Shown here: positions 1-7,880 of the stretch, piece by piece | How positions within the stretch are numbered: position 1 is the first letter of the stretch | Layout of the letters: every line of letters begins with the position of its first letter | Assembly: GCA_903922545.1 (NCBI GenBank) | Contig: CAIXUE010000077.1 | Location: 1 to 17,390, forward strand | Direction of reading: 5' to 3' | From: an uncultured Alphaproteobacteria bacterium | Lineage (GTDB): Bacteria > Pseudomonadota > Alphaproteobacteria > Micropepsales > Micropepsaceae | Length of the DNA: 17,390 nucleotides | The notes under the pieces: model-generated | Database searches by the model: none | What the model saw: the letters and a program-made list of their open reading frames with translations, nothing else | What the model was told of the DNA's origin: nothing | Made by a program: the position numbers and the translations under genes

Positions 1-44
1 CGCACCGCCTCGCTCAGCATGGCGTGAATTTGCGGGTTTGCCAC
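1..44 (-). CDS. Start of an unidentified gene, cut by the window edge (possibly another TPR protein)
   Basis: Only about 14 codons lie in the window. Twelve bases after the stop of the TPR/oxygenase gene on the same strand there is a GTG codon at 44-42, preceded by an AAAGGG ribosome-binding-like stretch. It opens a frame beginning (V/M)ANPQIHAMLSEAV with no stop before the edge. An in-frame ATG at 20-18 is an alternative start. The opening resembles the first helix of the neighbouring TPR proteins (for example RFRQAMALHQ in the gene at 10088), so another TPR protein is plausible. With so few residues this is a guess. The short gap suggests the gene is co-transcribed with its upstream neighbour. 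Confidence 0.4.
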   Translation of the reverse strand, partial: MANPQIHAMLSEAV

Positions 45-56
45 TGTCTTCGCCCT

Positions 57-1238
57 TTATTCCGGCACCGCGTCAAAGGCGATGGTTGTGCGCGCCGTGG
101 CGGCGCTGAACGGGATGGTGCCATGCCACATGTAAGAAGGAAACAGCACCAGCCGCCCGGGCGCGGGCTGGATTTTGCGGCGGGGCGCAAGCATTAAATC
201 GAAATCCGGCTCGCCGAATTTGATCCAGCCGGATTGGCCGTCCGTCACCGCTTGCGGCACGGCGACATAGTAACAGGAACTGATCCAGCCTTCGGGATGG
301 AAATGATTGGCGTGATAACCCTTATCGGCCAGGCGCGAGGACCAGGAGCCTGACCAAGCAAAACCCTTCTTGCGCCGCGCCGTGAAGGGGTGGCGCGCGT
401 CGGCCTTCAGCCCGGCGATATAACGCCCCACCGTTTCCTTGATGCGCTGTTCCAACTTGTCGATCAGGGCGTGGCCCGCACCGAACACCTGTTCCACCGT
501 CTGGCTGCCGCCACGCAGCGACTGGCCGACATGTTCACGCGTTGTGGGATGCAGCCGGTTAAGATAGCCATCCAGCTCGGCATTGAAATCCGCCATGCTG
601 GAAAAGCCCCGCGGCGGCTCCAGGTCGAATACGCCGATGAGTTCGTCGTAACCGTTCAGGCTTTCGTCACGCTCATCGCCCAAGAGGCGATAGGCCGCGC
701 TCATCAGCGCCAGGCACACCTGGTTCTCGGGCTGCAGCGCATGGCCCTTTTCGCTCAGCGTCAGCGCCCGCGCCGCATCGGCTGAGGCAATTGCCGCGGC
801 GGCGGCATTGCCGAACAGATTGGCGTCGCTGCCATGGCGCGCCAGCAGGGCATCAAACCGGCTTGCCGCCTCGTCATGCCGGCCAAGCCGCGACAGCGCG
901 GTGGCCAGCCCGCCGCCGGCATGCTTGTCATTCGGATCGCGCGCCAGGATGGCGGCAAAAACCTCCGCCGCCTCGCCATGGCGCTGGCCATGCATCAGAA
1001 AACGCGCCTTGGCGAAATACAGCACGCGGTTGGGCGGGGCCCGGTCAAAGGATTTGAGATAATCCTCGCTGCGGTTCAGCCGATAGAGCAGGCCGTTATA
1101 ATCATTGTGCAGGTGAACGTTCAGCGGCTCGCGGACCAGAAGCTGACGGTAAAGCGCAAGGGCCTCTTCAAAACGGCCCTCATCCTGCAGCTTTTCCGCT
1201 GCTGCGGGCGTCAGGTTGGAAGCGGGCGAGAAGGACAT
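57..1238 (-). CDS. TPR protein with C-terminal putative 2OG-Fe(II) oxygenase domain (PF13759-like)
   Basis: Predicted 393 aa cytoplasmic protein with no signal peptide. Residues about 12-200 are TPR-like helix pairs (GRFEEALALYRQLL at 21-34, GRHDEAASRFDALL at 119-132). A linker with FNAELDGYLNRLHP (218-231) and QSLRGGSQT (239-247) leads into an oxygenase-like domain. Candidate metal ligands are His312 and His314 (NHFHPEGWIS) and His372 (FPSYMWHGTIPF), with Arg383 (ARTTIAF) as the likely 2-oxoglutarate anchor. This is the signature of the putative 2OG-Fe(II) oxygenase family PF13759, which is expected to hydroxylate an unknown substrate using Fe(II), O2 and 2-oxoglutarate. I chose the ATG at 1238, with AGGA six bases upstream, over the longer frame starting at 1280. 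The gene follows the MBL-fold gene by 54 bases and is probably co-transcribed with it. It is colinear with residues about 208-603 of the protein at 11500-13311. Confidence 0.85.
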   Translation of the reverse strand: MSFSPASNLTPAAAEKLQDEGRFEEALALYRQLLVREPLNVHLHNDYNGLLYRLNRSEDYLKSFDRAPPNRVLYFAKARFLMHGQRHGEAAEVFAAILARDPNDKHAGGGLATALSRLGRHDEAASRFDALLARHGSDANLFGNAAAAAIASADAARALTLSEKGHALQPENQVCLALMSAAYRLLGDERDESLNGYDELIGVFDLEPPRGFSSMADFNAELDGYLNRLHPTTREHVGQSLRGGSQTVEQVFGAGHALIDKLEQRIKETVGRYIAGLKADARHPFTARRKKGFAWSGSWSSRLADKGYHANHFHPEGWISSCYYVAVPQAVTDGQSGWIKFGEPDFDLMLAPRRKIQPAPGRLVLFPSYMWHGTIPFSAATARTTIAFDAVPE

Positions 1239-1292
1239 GAACCATCCTAGCATCGTCCGCCGCCCCGGCAGAAACAGCAAAATTTCAGCCGC

Positions 1293-2195
1293 TTATTTTA
1301 TGGATTCATAGACCAGGCGCGGGAAACGCGGCGGGGTGGGGCCGGGCGCCGCCCACTTCTTGTCCAGATCGGCCAGCAGATTGGCCTTCACCATATCATT
1401 CTCGCTCATGCCTTTTTTCTTGGCGGCGGCGATACGGCTGCGCGCGGTCTTCAGCATGTTGATGAAGGTCAGAACGCCTTTCTTGTCGGTAACCGGGCCA
1501 TGGCCGGTCACCACTTTGGTCTTGGCGTCGCAGTGATCATACACGTATTGGGCGCCCGCGATCATGCCGTCAATGCCGCCGCCGGCCGCCACATCGATAT
1601 TGGGATACGTGGCGCTGCCCACCACGTCGCCGGTCGAAATCACATCAGCGGCAGGCCAGAACACAAAGCTGTCGCCATCGGTATGGGCATTTTCAAAATG
1701 CACCAGTTCGGCCTTATGGCCGGGAATGCTGACTTCCGTGCCTTGGCCGGAATAGGTCTGCACCGGCAAGGCGCCCTTGGGCGAAGCCGGTACGGGCTGG
1801 CCGGCGGCGTTCATCGAGGGCGTGGCCATGCGCTTGGCGACATTTTCATGCGCCACGATGATGATGCCATCCTTGGCGAAGCCTTCATTCCCGCCGGTAT
1901 GGTCGCCATGATAATGAGTATTGATGATGAACTTCACCGGCAGCGGCGAGATGCTGGCGATCTTCGCCTTGATCTTGTCATGCAGGGGCGCAAATTCGGT
2001 ATCCACCTGGATGATGCCGTCGGTGCCCACCGCGATGGTGATGTTTCCGCCTGATCCGGCCAGCGCATACATATTATGGCCCAGGTCGGTGGAGGTGATT
2101 TCGACCTTGGAAAAATCCTGACCCTGCGACCAGGCCGGCCCGGCGGCCAGGGCGGTGAGCGCCGTGGCGGCCGCAAGGGGTGCAAATTTTCTCAT
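1293..2195 (-). CDS. Exported metallo-beta-lactamase-fold hydrolase
   Basis: 300 aa. Residues 1-23 form a Sec signal peptide ending in GPAWSQ, so the mature enzyme should be periplasmic. The complete binuclear zinc site is visible: His94, His96, Asp98 and His99 (THYHGDH), His171 (NAHTDGD), Asp190 (STGDVV) and His232 (TGHGPV). This matches MBL-fold hydrolases of the type annotated 'MBL fold metallo-hydrolase' or 'cyclase'. The substrate cannot be read from sequence, and beta-lactamase activity should not be assumed. The start at 2195 is supported by a strong GGGAGGA eight bases upstream and by the signal peptide. The open frame extends to 2483, but that part is antisense to the neighbouring gene. 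The gene is divergent from the DUF1684 gene, with 72 bases between them, and lies upstream of the TPR/oxygenase gene on the same strand. Confidence 0.92.
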   Translation of the reverse strand: MRKFAPLAAATALTALAAGPAWSQGQDFSKVEITSTDLGHNMYALAGSGGNITIAVGTDGIIQVDTEFAPLHDKIKAKIASISPLPVKFIINTHYHGDHTGGNEGFAKDGIIIVAHENVAKRMATPSMNAAGQPVPASPKGALPVQTYSGQGTEVSIPGHKAELVHFENAHTDGDSFVFWPAADVISTGDVVGSATYPNIDVAAGGGIDGMIAGAQYVYDHCDAKTKVVTGHGPVTDKKGVLTFINMLKTARSRIAAAKKKGMSENDMVKANLLADLDKKWAAPGPTPPRFPRLVYESIK

Positions 2196-2267
2196 GGAAC
2201 GCGTCCTCCCGAATCTTGGCGGGCATGCTAGTGTATTTGCGGGGCTGGAACAGCCTGGAGAGTGCCC
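2196..2267. promoter_or_regulatory. Short divergent intergenic region (MBL-fold gene / DUF1684 gene)
   Basis: These 72 bases separate two divergent start codons and must hold the 5' signals of both genes. Each side has a clear ribosome binding site: GGGAGGA for the minus-strand gene (about 2204-2210) and GGAG at 2257-2260 for the plus-strand gene. I could not identify convincing -35/-10 pairs. A GCATGC palindrome sits at 2223-2228, but it is too short to call an operator. Confidence 0.35.
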
Positions 2268-3143
2268 ATGCGCCTGCGAATTATTGTCCTTGCCCTTCTG
2301 GTCTCGGCCGTTGGCGCGCAAGCCGCCACGCCGCAAGACGCCTGGAAGGCCGCCATCGCCGACCAGAACAAGGATTACGCGCAAACGCCGCACGCCATGC
2401 TCAAGATTCAAGACGCCGCCTATCTGGGCGAGGGTGAATCGGCGGTGCTGGAAGGCGTGCGGGGCAAGCCGGGAAGCTGGCACTGGCGCGCCGGAAAAAA
2501 TCCAGACGCGGCGCTGCGCGTCAGCTTGAAGCGCGGCAAGCTCAGCGTGTCACAAAACGGCAAAAGTCTTGATCCGGCGCTGATCACCAAAAGCGTGGAT
2601 GTGGATGCCGATGTGGATGTGGCCGGCCAGCCCACCCAGGTGGGCGCCGCCGTCAGCGGCTGGCGGCTTTTTGTCTATAACCAGAAAAATCCCGCCGTGA
2701 TGAATTTCACGGGCGTGTCTTATTACCCGTACGATCCAGCCTTCCGCGTCACGGCGCGCTTTTCACCTGATGCCAAATTGACCCCGCGCGTCTTTCGCAC
2801 TTCGCGCGGCACCGACAAGCAATTTTATCATGCGGGCGACGCCGCCTTCACGCTGCGGGGCAAGGTCATCATCCTGCCTTTCTATGCCGATGATGACCGG
2901 CCGATCAAAGACCTGTCGGCTTTTTATACCGACAGTCTGACGGGCCGGGGCGCCTATGGCGCGGGCCGTTATGTCGATGCGGACGCGTTCGGAAAATTCC
3001 CGCCCGCCAAAATCACCATTGATTTCAACCAGGCCTATAATCCCAATTGCGCCCGCTCGGCCTATTTCACCTGTCCCATCGCCATGGATGTGCTGCCGCT
3101 GGCGATGACGGCGGGCGAGCGCGATCCGCATCTGGCGCATTGA
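2268..3143 (+). CDS. Exported DUF1684 family protein
   Basis: 291 aa with a Sec signal peptide (residues 1-20, cleavage after GAQAA). The C-terminal half carries the hallmarks of the DUF1684 family: YYPYDPAFRVTARF (152-165), TDSLTGRGAYGAGRY (221-235) and DFNQAYNPNCARSAYFTCP (252-270). Cys261 and Cys269 are the conserved cysteine pair, and the signal peptide puts them in the oxidising periplasm. The molecular function of this family is not known to me, and no catalytic residues can be assigned. The ATG at 2268 has GGAG seven bases upstream. An in-frame GTG at 2262 would add two residues and is less well placed. The next gene starts 26 bases downstream on the same strand, so read-through into the glycosyltransferase genes is possible. 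Confidence 0.88.
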   Translation: MRLRIIVLALLVSAVGAQAATPQDAWKAAIADQNKDYAQTPHAMLKIQDAAYLGEGESAVLEGVRGKPGSWHWRAGKNPDAALRVSLKRGKLSVSQNGKSLDPALITKSVDVDADVDVAGQPTQVGAAVSGWRLFVYNQKNPAVMNFTGVSYYPYDPAFRVTARFSPDAKLTPRVFRTSRGTDKQFYHAGDAAFTLRGKVIILPFYADDDRPIKDLSAFYTDSLTGRGAYGAGRYVDADAFGKFPPAKITIDFNQAYNPNCARSAYFTCPIAMDVLPLAMTAGERDPHLAH

Positions 3144-3169
3144 AATGCCCACTTTGAAATGAAGCCCTG

Positions 3170-5155
3170 ATGGACCTGGATGCCCAATGCGCCCGGGCTG
3201 CGGCGCTTCACAAATCCGGTGATGCCGCCGGGGCCGAACGCCTTTATCTTGAGGTGCTGGCGCGGGCGCCAAATCACGTGCCCGCCCTCAGCCTGTTGGG
3301 TGTGTTGCGTTCGGGGACTGGCCGCAAAACCGAGGCGCTGGATCTGATGCACCGCGCCGTGGAACAGGGCCCCGCCTCTGTTCCCGCGCGCATGAATTAC
3401 GCGACCTTGCTGCAGGAATTGTCCCGCGCGGAAGAGGCGCTGGCGCAATGGGATGCACTGACGGTGATGATGCCCAATTCCGCGCTGGTTTGGAACAATC
3501 GCGCCAATATTCTGAACCTGCTGGGCCGTCACACCGAAGCTTTGGCCGGTTACGACCGGGCGTTGGCGCTCAAGCCCGATTTGACCGCTGCCCGCAGCAA
3601 CCAGGCGCGACTGCTGCAGAATCTGGGGCGCCATGACGAAGCGCTGGACGCTTACAACAAGGTGCTGGCGATTGAGCCAAACAACTTCCTGGCCCTGGCG
3701 GGGCGCGGCTATCTGCAATGGGACCGTTTCCGACGCTACGCCCCGGCGGTGGCGGACCTCGAGCGCGCTTTGGCGCTGCAACCCGATGCCGATTATCTGC
3801 GGGGCGATCTGCTGCATCTGAAAATGCATGGCGCCGACTGGCGCGGGTATGACGAAGAAATGGCGCGGATTAATGCCGGCGTCAGGGCAGGGCGCAAGAT
3901 CGTGCGGCCTTTCGCCTATGAAGCCTTGTCCAATTCACCCGCCGATCTGCTGGCCGCCGCCAGAATTTACACCGCCGACGCCCATCCGCCCCTGCCGCCG
4001 CTGTGGCAGGGTCTGCCGCGCGCGGACAAAAAAATCCGCCTTGGCTATCTGTGCGGTGCTTTCAGCAAGCATGCGCTGGCCTATCTGGCGGTGGGGCTTT
4101 ATGAGCTGCATAACAGGGCGCAATTTGAGGTGGTGGCGCTGGATTCCGGCCGCGACGACAACAGCGCTATCCGGGCGCGGCTGGAAAAAGCCTTCGACAA
4201 ATTCATTTCCATCGCCGGGCTTTCCGACGACCAGGCGGCACAGCGCATTTTTGCCGAACAGATCGATATTCTGGTCAATGTCGATGGCTATTCCGGCAAT
4301 ATGCGCATGGGCGTCTTTGCCCGCCGGCCCGCGCCCATCCAGATCAACTGGCTGGGTTTTCCAGGCACCCTGGGCGCGCCCTATATGGACTACATTATTG
4401 CCGACGCAGTCGTTCTTCCGCCCGGCGATGCGCCCTGTTACAGCGAAAAAATCGTCACCCTGCCGCATAGCTATCAGGTGAATGACGATAAGCGCGCCAT
4501 CGCTTCCGCCACACCGCCCCGCGCCGCGCATGGTTTACCAGATACGGGCTTCGTGTTTTGCAATTTCAACCAGAGCTACAAAATCACGCCGGCGAGTTTC
4601 GCAGCCTTCCTGCGCATTATGCGCCAGGTGCCGGGCAGTGTGTTGTGGCTGCTGCAGGCCAATCCGGCATTTCAGGAAAACCTCAAATCCGAGGCGACGC
4701 GCCAGAGCGTGGGTGGGGCGCGGCTGGTGTTCGCCCCCATCATTCCGATTGAAGATCATCTGGCGCGCATGCGCCATGCCGATCTATTTCTCGATACCTT
4801 GCCTTATAATGCCCACACCACCGCCAGTGATGCGCTGTGGGCGGGCTTGCCGCTTCTGACTTGCCGGGGCACGGCGTTCCCCGGCCGTGTCGCCGCCAGC
4901 CTTTTGCATACGGTGGGGCTTGACGAACTGGTGACGGAAAATATGCGGGATTTTGAGACGCTGGCATTCAAGCTGGCGCGGGATCCGGCGCTGTTGTCAT
5001 CGCTTCGCGAAAAACTTGCACAGATGCGCGATACCACGCCCCTGTTCGACACCGATCGCTATCGCCGCGATATCGAGCTGGCTTACAAAACCATGTGGCA
5101 GATGGCGGTGGAGGGAAGGCCGCCGCGCAGCTTTGCAGTGGAAAGCGGCGCATGA
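3170..5155 (+). CDS. TPR protein with GT41 (O-GlcNAc transferase-like, SPINDLY-type) glycosyltransferase domain
   Basis: 661 aa, cytoplasmic. Residues about 1-210 hold five to six TPR units (GRHTEALAGYDRALALKP at 119-136, GRHDEALDAYNKVLAIEP at 153-170). Residues about 285-640 are a GT41 domain. His301 (GAFSKHALAYL) corresponds to the conserved His of human OGT near position 498. RPAPIQINWLGFPGT (386-400) is the family signature. Lys471 (NFNQSYKITP) matches the UDP-binding lysine. His549-Thr-Thr and Asp554 (NAHTTASDALWAG) match the nucleotide-sugar loop. Family members transfer a sugar to Ser/Thr of proteins. In Caulobacter, the TPR/GT41 protein FlmG glycosylates flagellin, but no flagellin gene is visible here, so the client is unknown. 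The stop overlaps the next start by ATGA, indicating translational coupling. The site upstream of the ATG is only a weak purine stretch. Confidence 0.92.
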   Translation: MDLDAQCARAAALHKSGDAAGAERLYLEVLARAPNHVPALSLLGVLRSGTGRKTEALDLMHRAVEQGPASVPARMNYATLLQELSRAEEALAQWDALTVMMPNSALVWNNRANILNLLGRHTEALAGYDRALALKPDLTAARSNQARLLQNLGRHDEALDAYNKVLAIEPNNFLALAGRGYLQWDRFRRYAPAVADLERALALQPDADYLRGDLLHLKMHGADWRGYDEEMARINAGVRAGRKIVRPFAYEALSNSPADLLAAARIYTADAHPPLPPLWQGLPRADKKIRLGYLCGAFSKHALAYLAVGLYELHNRAQFEVVALDSGRDDNSAIRARLEKAFDKFISIAGLSDDQAAQRIFAEQIDILVNVDGYSGNMRMGVFARRPAPIQINWLGFPGTLGAPYMDYIIADAVVLPPGDAPCYSEKIVTLPHSYQVNDDKRAIASATPPRAAHGLPDTGFVFCNFNQSYKITPASFAAFLRIMRQVPGSVLWLLQANPAFQENLKSEATRQSVGGARLVFAPIIPIEDHLARMRHADLFLDTLPYNAHTTASDALWAGLPLLTCRGTAFPGRVAASLLHTVGLDELVTENMRDFETLAFKLARDPALLSSLREKLAQMRDTTPLFDTDRYRRDIELAYKTMWQMAVEGRPPRSFAVESGA

Positions 5156-6822
5156 CAGCGCAGGATATTTGCCGCCAGGCGGCCGAGCTGCATCAGGCGG
5201 GTAATCTCGCCGAAGCGGAACGGCTTTATCGCGAAGTGCTGACGCTGGCGCCCGATGATTTCATTGCGCAGCATCTTCTGGGTGTCTTGTATGCCCAGCA
5301 AGGGCGCAAAGCCGAAGCGCTGGATTTGATGGAAGGCGCGCTGCGCGTGCGGCCTGATGCGCCGCCCGCCTTGCTCAATTACGGCATCCTGCTGGAGGAA
5401 ATGGGCCGCACCGGCGAAGCGCTCGCCGCTTTTGAACGGGCCGTGGCCGCGAAGCCAGATTTCACCGCTGCGCTTTACAATCTGGGCAATGTCCAAAGAG
5501 CGCGGGGCCATTTTGAAGAAGCCTTGGCCAGCTTCGACCGTTTGCTGGCGCTGCAACCCCAGAGTGTTGAGGCGCTGAACAACCGCGCTGGGGTTTTGCA
5601 TGAGCTTGGGCGGGAAACCGAAGCGCTTCAGGCCTATGACGCCGCGCTGGCCATTCGCAATGACGCCGCGATATGGCGCAATCGCGGCAATCTTTTGCGC
5701 GGGACCGGGCGCGCGCAGGACGCGCTGGCCAGCTTTGACAAGGCGTTGGCGGCGGGGGGCGGTAGCGCCGCGCTGTGGGATGACCATGGCGCCGCTTTGT
5801 GGGATTTGCGCCGGCCCGATGCGGCGCTCGCCAGTTTTGACCGCGCCACCCAGGCCGATGCGGATTTTGCCCCCGCCTGGTTTCACAAGGCGACCTGTCA
5901 TCTTCTCCAGGGGCAATTGGGTCAGGGCTGGGCGCTGTGGGAATGGCGGCGCAAATTGCCCGCCGCCCGCCATCAGGAATTTTCGCAACAGCAATGGACC
6001 GGAAAAGAAGACCTGCGCGGCAAAACGCTTTTCGTCTGGTGGGAAGAAGGGCTGGGCGATACCATCATGTTCTTCCGTTATGCGGCGCTGCCAAAGGCGC
6101 GTGGCGCACGGGTGATTGTCTCTGTGCCGGATTCTTTGGCCCGGCTTTTGCGCGATGCTGATAGTGGCGTGGACATCATTGGCGCCCATGCCGTGCCGCA
6201 AAGCTTTGATTATCACATCCCCATGCTCAGCCTGCCGCTGGCTTTGGGCATGGATGCGATACCAGCTTCCCAGTCTTACCTTCGCGCTGAACCTGAACGC
6301 GTTGCCGCCTGGCGCACGCGCATCGGCGCTGATGAATTGGAAAGTGGGGGCTTTCGCATCGGCGTCATCTGGGCGGCGACCACGGTGCGCGCCCTGGGCC
6401 GTTCTTTTCCCCTGGCCGGACTGGAAAATATCGCAAAACTTCCCGGTGTGCGGCTGATCTCCTTGCAAAAGCGCGACGGCCTTGGCGAACTCGGCGCCTT
6501 GCCGCCGGGCGTGAAGGTGGAAAGCCTTGAGCCTTTTGACGCGGGCAGCGACGCTTTTATCGATACCGCCGCCATCATGGAAAATCTGGATCTGATCATC
6601 AGCGCCGATACCGCGCCCGCGCATCTGGCCGGCGCGCTCGGCCGGCCTGTCTGGCTGGCGTTGCCTTTCGCCGCCGACTGGCGCTGGGGCCTGGGGCCTG
6701 CCGGCTCGTGGTATCCGTCTGCGCGGCTGTTTCGCCAGCCCGCCGCCGGTGACTGGGCGGGGGCATTTACCGAAATCCGGGCCGCGCTTGCCGCCCAAAG
6801 AAATGCTATATCCGCCGGATGA
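5152..6822 (+). CDS. TPR protein with C-terminal GT9-like (heptosyltransferase-type) glycosyltransferase domain
   Basis: 556 aa. Residues 1 to about 265 contain at least seven TPR-like units (GRTGEALAAFERAVAAKP at 85-102, FEEALASFDRLLALQP at 121-136). The C-terminal part resembles the GT-B fold domain seen in TPR-linked relatives of ADP-heptose:LPS heptosyltransferases. Visible motifs are GLGDTIMFFRYAALP (300-314), FRIGVIWAA (401-409), ADTAPAHLAGALGRPVW (485-501), and DWRWGL with WYPSARLFRQ (509-529). Such proteins are usually annotated as TPR-containing glycosyltransferases, and donor and acceptor are unknown. The start at 5152 is fixed by the ATGA overlap with the upstream gene and by the N-terminal match to that gene's TPR region. 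The frame also opens at 5095, but those residues would overlap the upstream coding region. The WAG..H..ND-type motif common in relatives appears altered here (WAATTVRALGRS), which may mean changed specificity. Confidence 0.85.
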   Translation: MTAQDICRQAAELHQAGNLAEAERLYREVLTLAPDDFIAQHLLGVLYAQQGRKAEALDLMEGALRVRPDAPPALLNYGILLEEMGRTGEALAAFERAVAAKPDFTAALYNLGNVQRARGHFEEALASFDRLLALQPQSVEALNNRAGVLHELGRETEALQAYDAALAIRNDAAIWRNRGNLLRGTGRAQDALASFDKALAAGGGSAALWDDHGAALWDLRRPDAALASFDRATQADADFAPAWFHKATCHLLQGQLGQGWALWEWRRKLPAARHQEFSQQQWTGKEDLRGKTLFVWWEEGLGDTIMFFRYAALPKARGARVIVSVPDSLARLLRDADSGVDIIGAHAVPQSFDYHIPMLSLPLALGMDAIPASQSYLRAEPERVAAWRTRIGADELESGGFRIGVIWAATTVRALGRSFPLAGLENIAKLPGVRLISLQKRDGLGELGALPPGVKVESLEPFDAGSDAFIDTAAIMENLDLIISADTAPAHLAGALGRPVWLALPFAADWRWGLGPAGSWYPSARLFRQPAAGDWAGAFTEIRAALAAQRNAISAG

Positions 6823-7760
6823 TTTATCTCTACAGCCCCGATGACAACGCCGCCAATGGCGGCATCGCCAAAATCTACCGCCATGCCGATGTGCTGAACA
6901 AAAACGGCTTTGAGGCGGCGGTGGTGCATTTGAAGCCGGGCTTTCGCTGCACCTGGTTCAACAACTCCACGCCGGTGGTCTATGCCCAGACCATCAACCC
7001 TGGCCAACATGATTTCATGGTCGCCACCGAAGTGTTCGGGCCCCAGATCGCGCGCACCGCGCCGGGCATCCGCAAGGTGATTTTCAACCAGAATTGCTAC
7101 AACACTTTTCTCAATTACCCTTTTGACAAGACGGCGATGGAAACGCCCTATCTGCATCCCGATATTGTCGCCACCATCACGGTTTCCGAAGACAGTGTTT
7201 CCTATCTGCGCCATGCTTTCCCCAGCGCCTGCATCCTGCGCATCCGCCCCGGTATTGACGGTGCTCTGTTTCACCAGGGTTCGCAGAAGAAAAAACAGAT
7301 CGCCTTCATGCCGCGCCGCCGTGCCGATGAAGCGCGCCAGGTTTTGAACATTTTGAAATTCCGCGGCGCGCTGGCGGAATTCGATATTGTCGAGATCGCC
7401 GACCTTGCCCATGAGGAAGCCGCCAGGCGCATTCGCGAGTCGGCGTTCTTTTTCAGCTTTTCCGGCATTGAAGGCTTCGGCCTTCCGCCGGCCGAAGCCA
7501 TGGCCTCGGGCTGCATCACTGTCGGGTTCCATGGCCGGGGCGGCAAGGAGTTTTTCCGCCCCGATTTTTCCTGGCCCATCGCGTTCGGCGATATTGAGGA
7601 TTATGCCCGCACCGCTGAAACAGTGCTGAACCAATATCGCCACGATCCGGCGCCGCTTGAGGCCAAGGCTGCCCAGGCCGCTTCGTTTATCGCCAGCACC
7701 TATTCTCCGGAAAATGAGGAAGCCGATATCCTGGCCTGCTGGCGCCAGATCACCGGCTGA
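6819..7760 (+). CDS. GT4-like glycosyltransferase (GT-B fold)
   Basis: 313 aa, without TPR repeats, signal peptide or membrane span. The best landmark is the EX7E motif of retaining GT-B enzymes, Glu218 and Glu226, in SGIEGFGLPPAEAMASGC (215-232). A glycine-rich segment near the N-terminus (NGGIAKIYRHADVL, 13-26) would face the acceptor or nucleotide cleft. VSEDSVSYL (122-130) and RPGID (143-147) fit the usual inter-domain region. At 313 aa it is shorter than typical GT4 enzymes (350-400 aa), mostly in the N-terminal domain. The start overlaps the previous stop as ATGA, so it is co-translated with the two TPR glycosyltransferases. It may extend or prime a glycan that they use, which is inference. 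It is the last gene of the unit, and I see no clear terminator in the 120 bases after it. Confidence 0.87.
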   Translation: MIYLYSPDDNAANGGIAKIYRHADVLNKNGFEAAVVHLKPGFRCTWFNNSTPVVYAQTINPGQHDFMVATEVFGPQIARTAPGIRKVIFNQNCYNTFLNYPFDKTAMETPYLHPDIVATITVSEDSVSYLRHAFPSACILRIRPGIDGALFHQGSQKKKQIAFMPRRRADEARQVLNILKFRGALAEFDIVEIADLAHEEAARRIRESAFFFSFSGIEGFGLPPAEAMASGCITVGFHGRGGKEFFRPDFSWPIAFGDIEDYARTAETVLNQYRHDPAPLEAKAAQAASFIASTYSPENEEADILACWRQITG

Positions 7761-7880
7761 CATCTGGGCCAAAAATCCCCGGCAAACGCCTGATTCCCGT
7801 GCCCGCCGCCGGTTGCGTGGCCGCGGCCTTCATGGAACATTGCCGCCGCCAAACACGAACCTTGCGAAGAGGCTTTCACC

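Noticed and set aside
2196..2483. Extended N-terminus of the MBL-fold hydrolase
   Set aside because: These residues are antisense to the DUF1684 gene. The start at 2195 gives a normal signal peptide and has GGGAGGA upstream.
3170..6000. Direct DNA repeats from recurring GCC/GAA-rich blocks in the TPR genes
   Set aside because: The recurrence follows the 34-residue TPR protein period and diverges at codon level, so it is protein repeat structure, not a CRISPR array or satellite.
5083..6798. 571-codon open frame on the minus strand opposite the TPR/GT9-like gene
   Set aside because: It is antisense to a gene with clear TPR and glycosyltransferase motifs. Its product is Gln/Arg/Gly-rich with no domain, as expected for a GC-rich shadow frame.
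6276..7772. 498-codon minus-strand frame over the GT9-like and GT4-like genes
   Set aside because: It spans two coupled plus-strand genes, has low-complexity composition and no recognisable motif. It is a shadow of high GC content.
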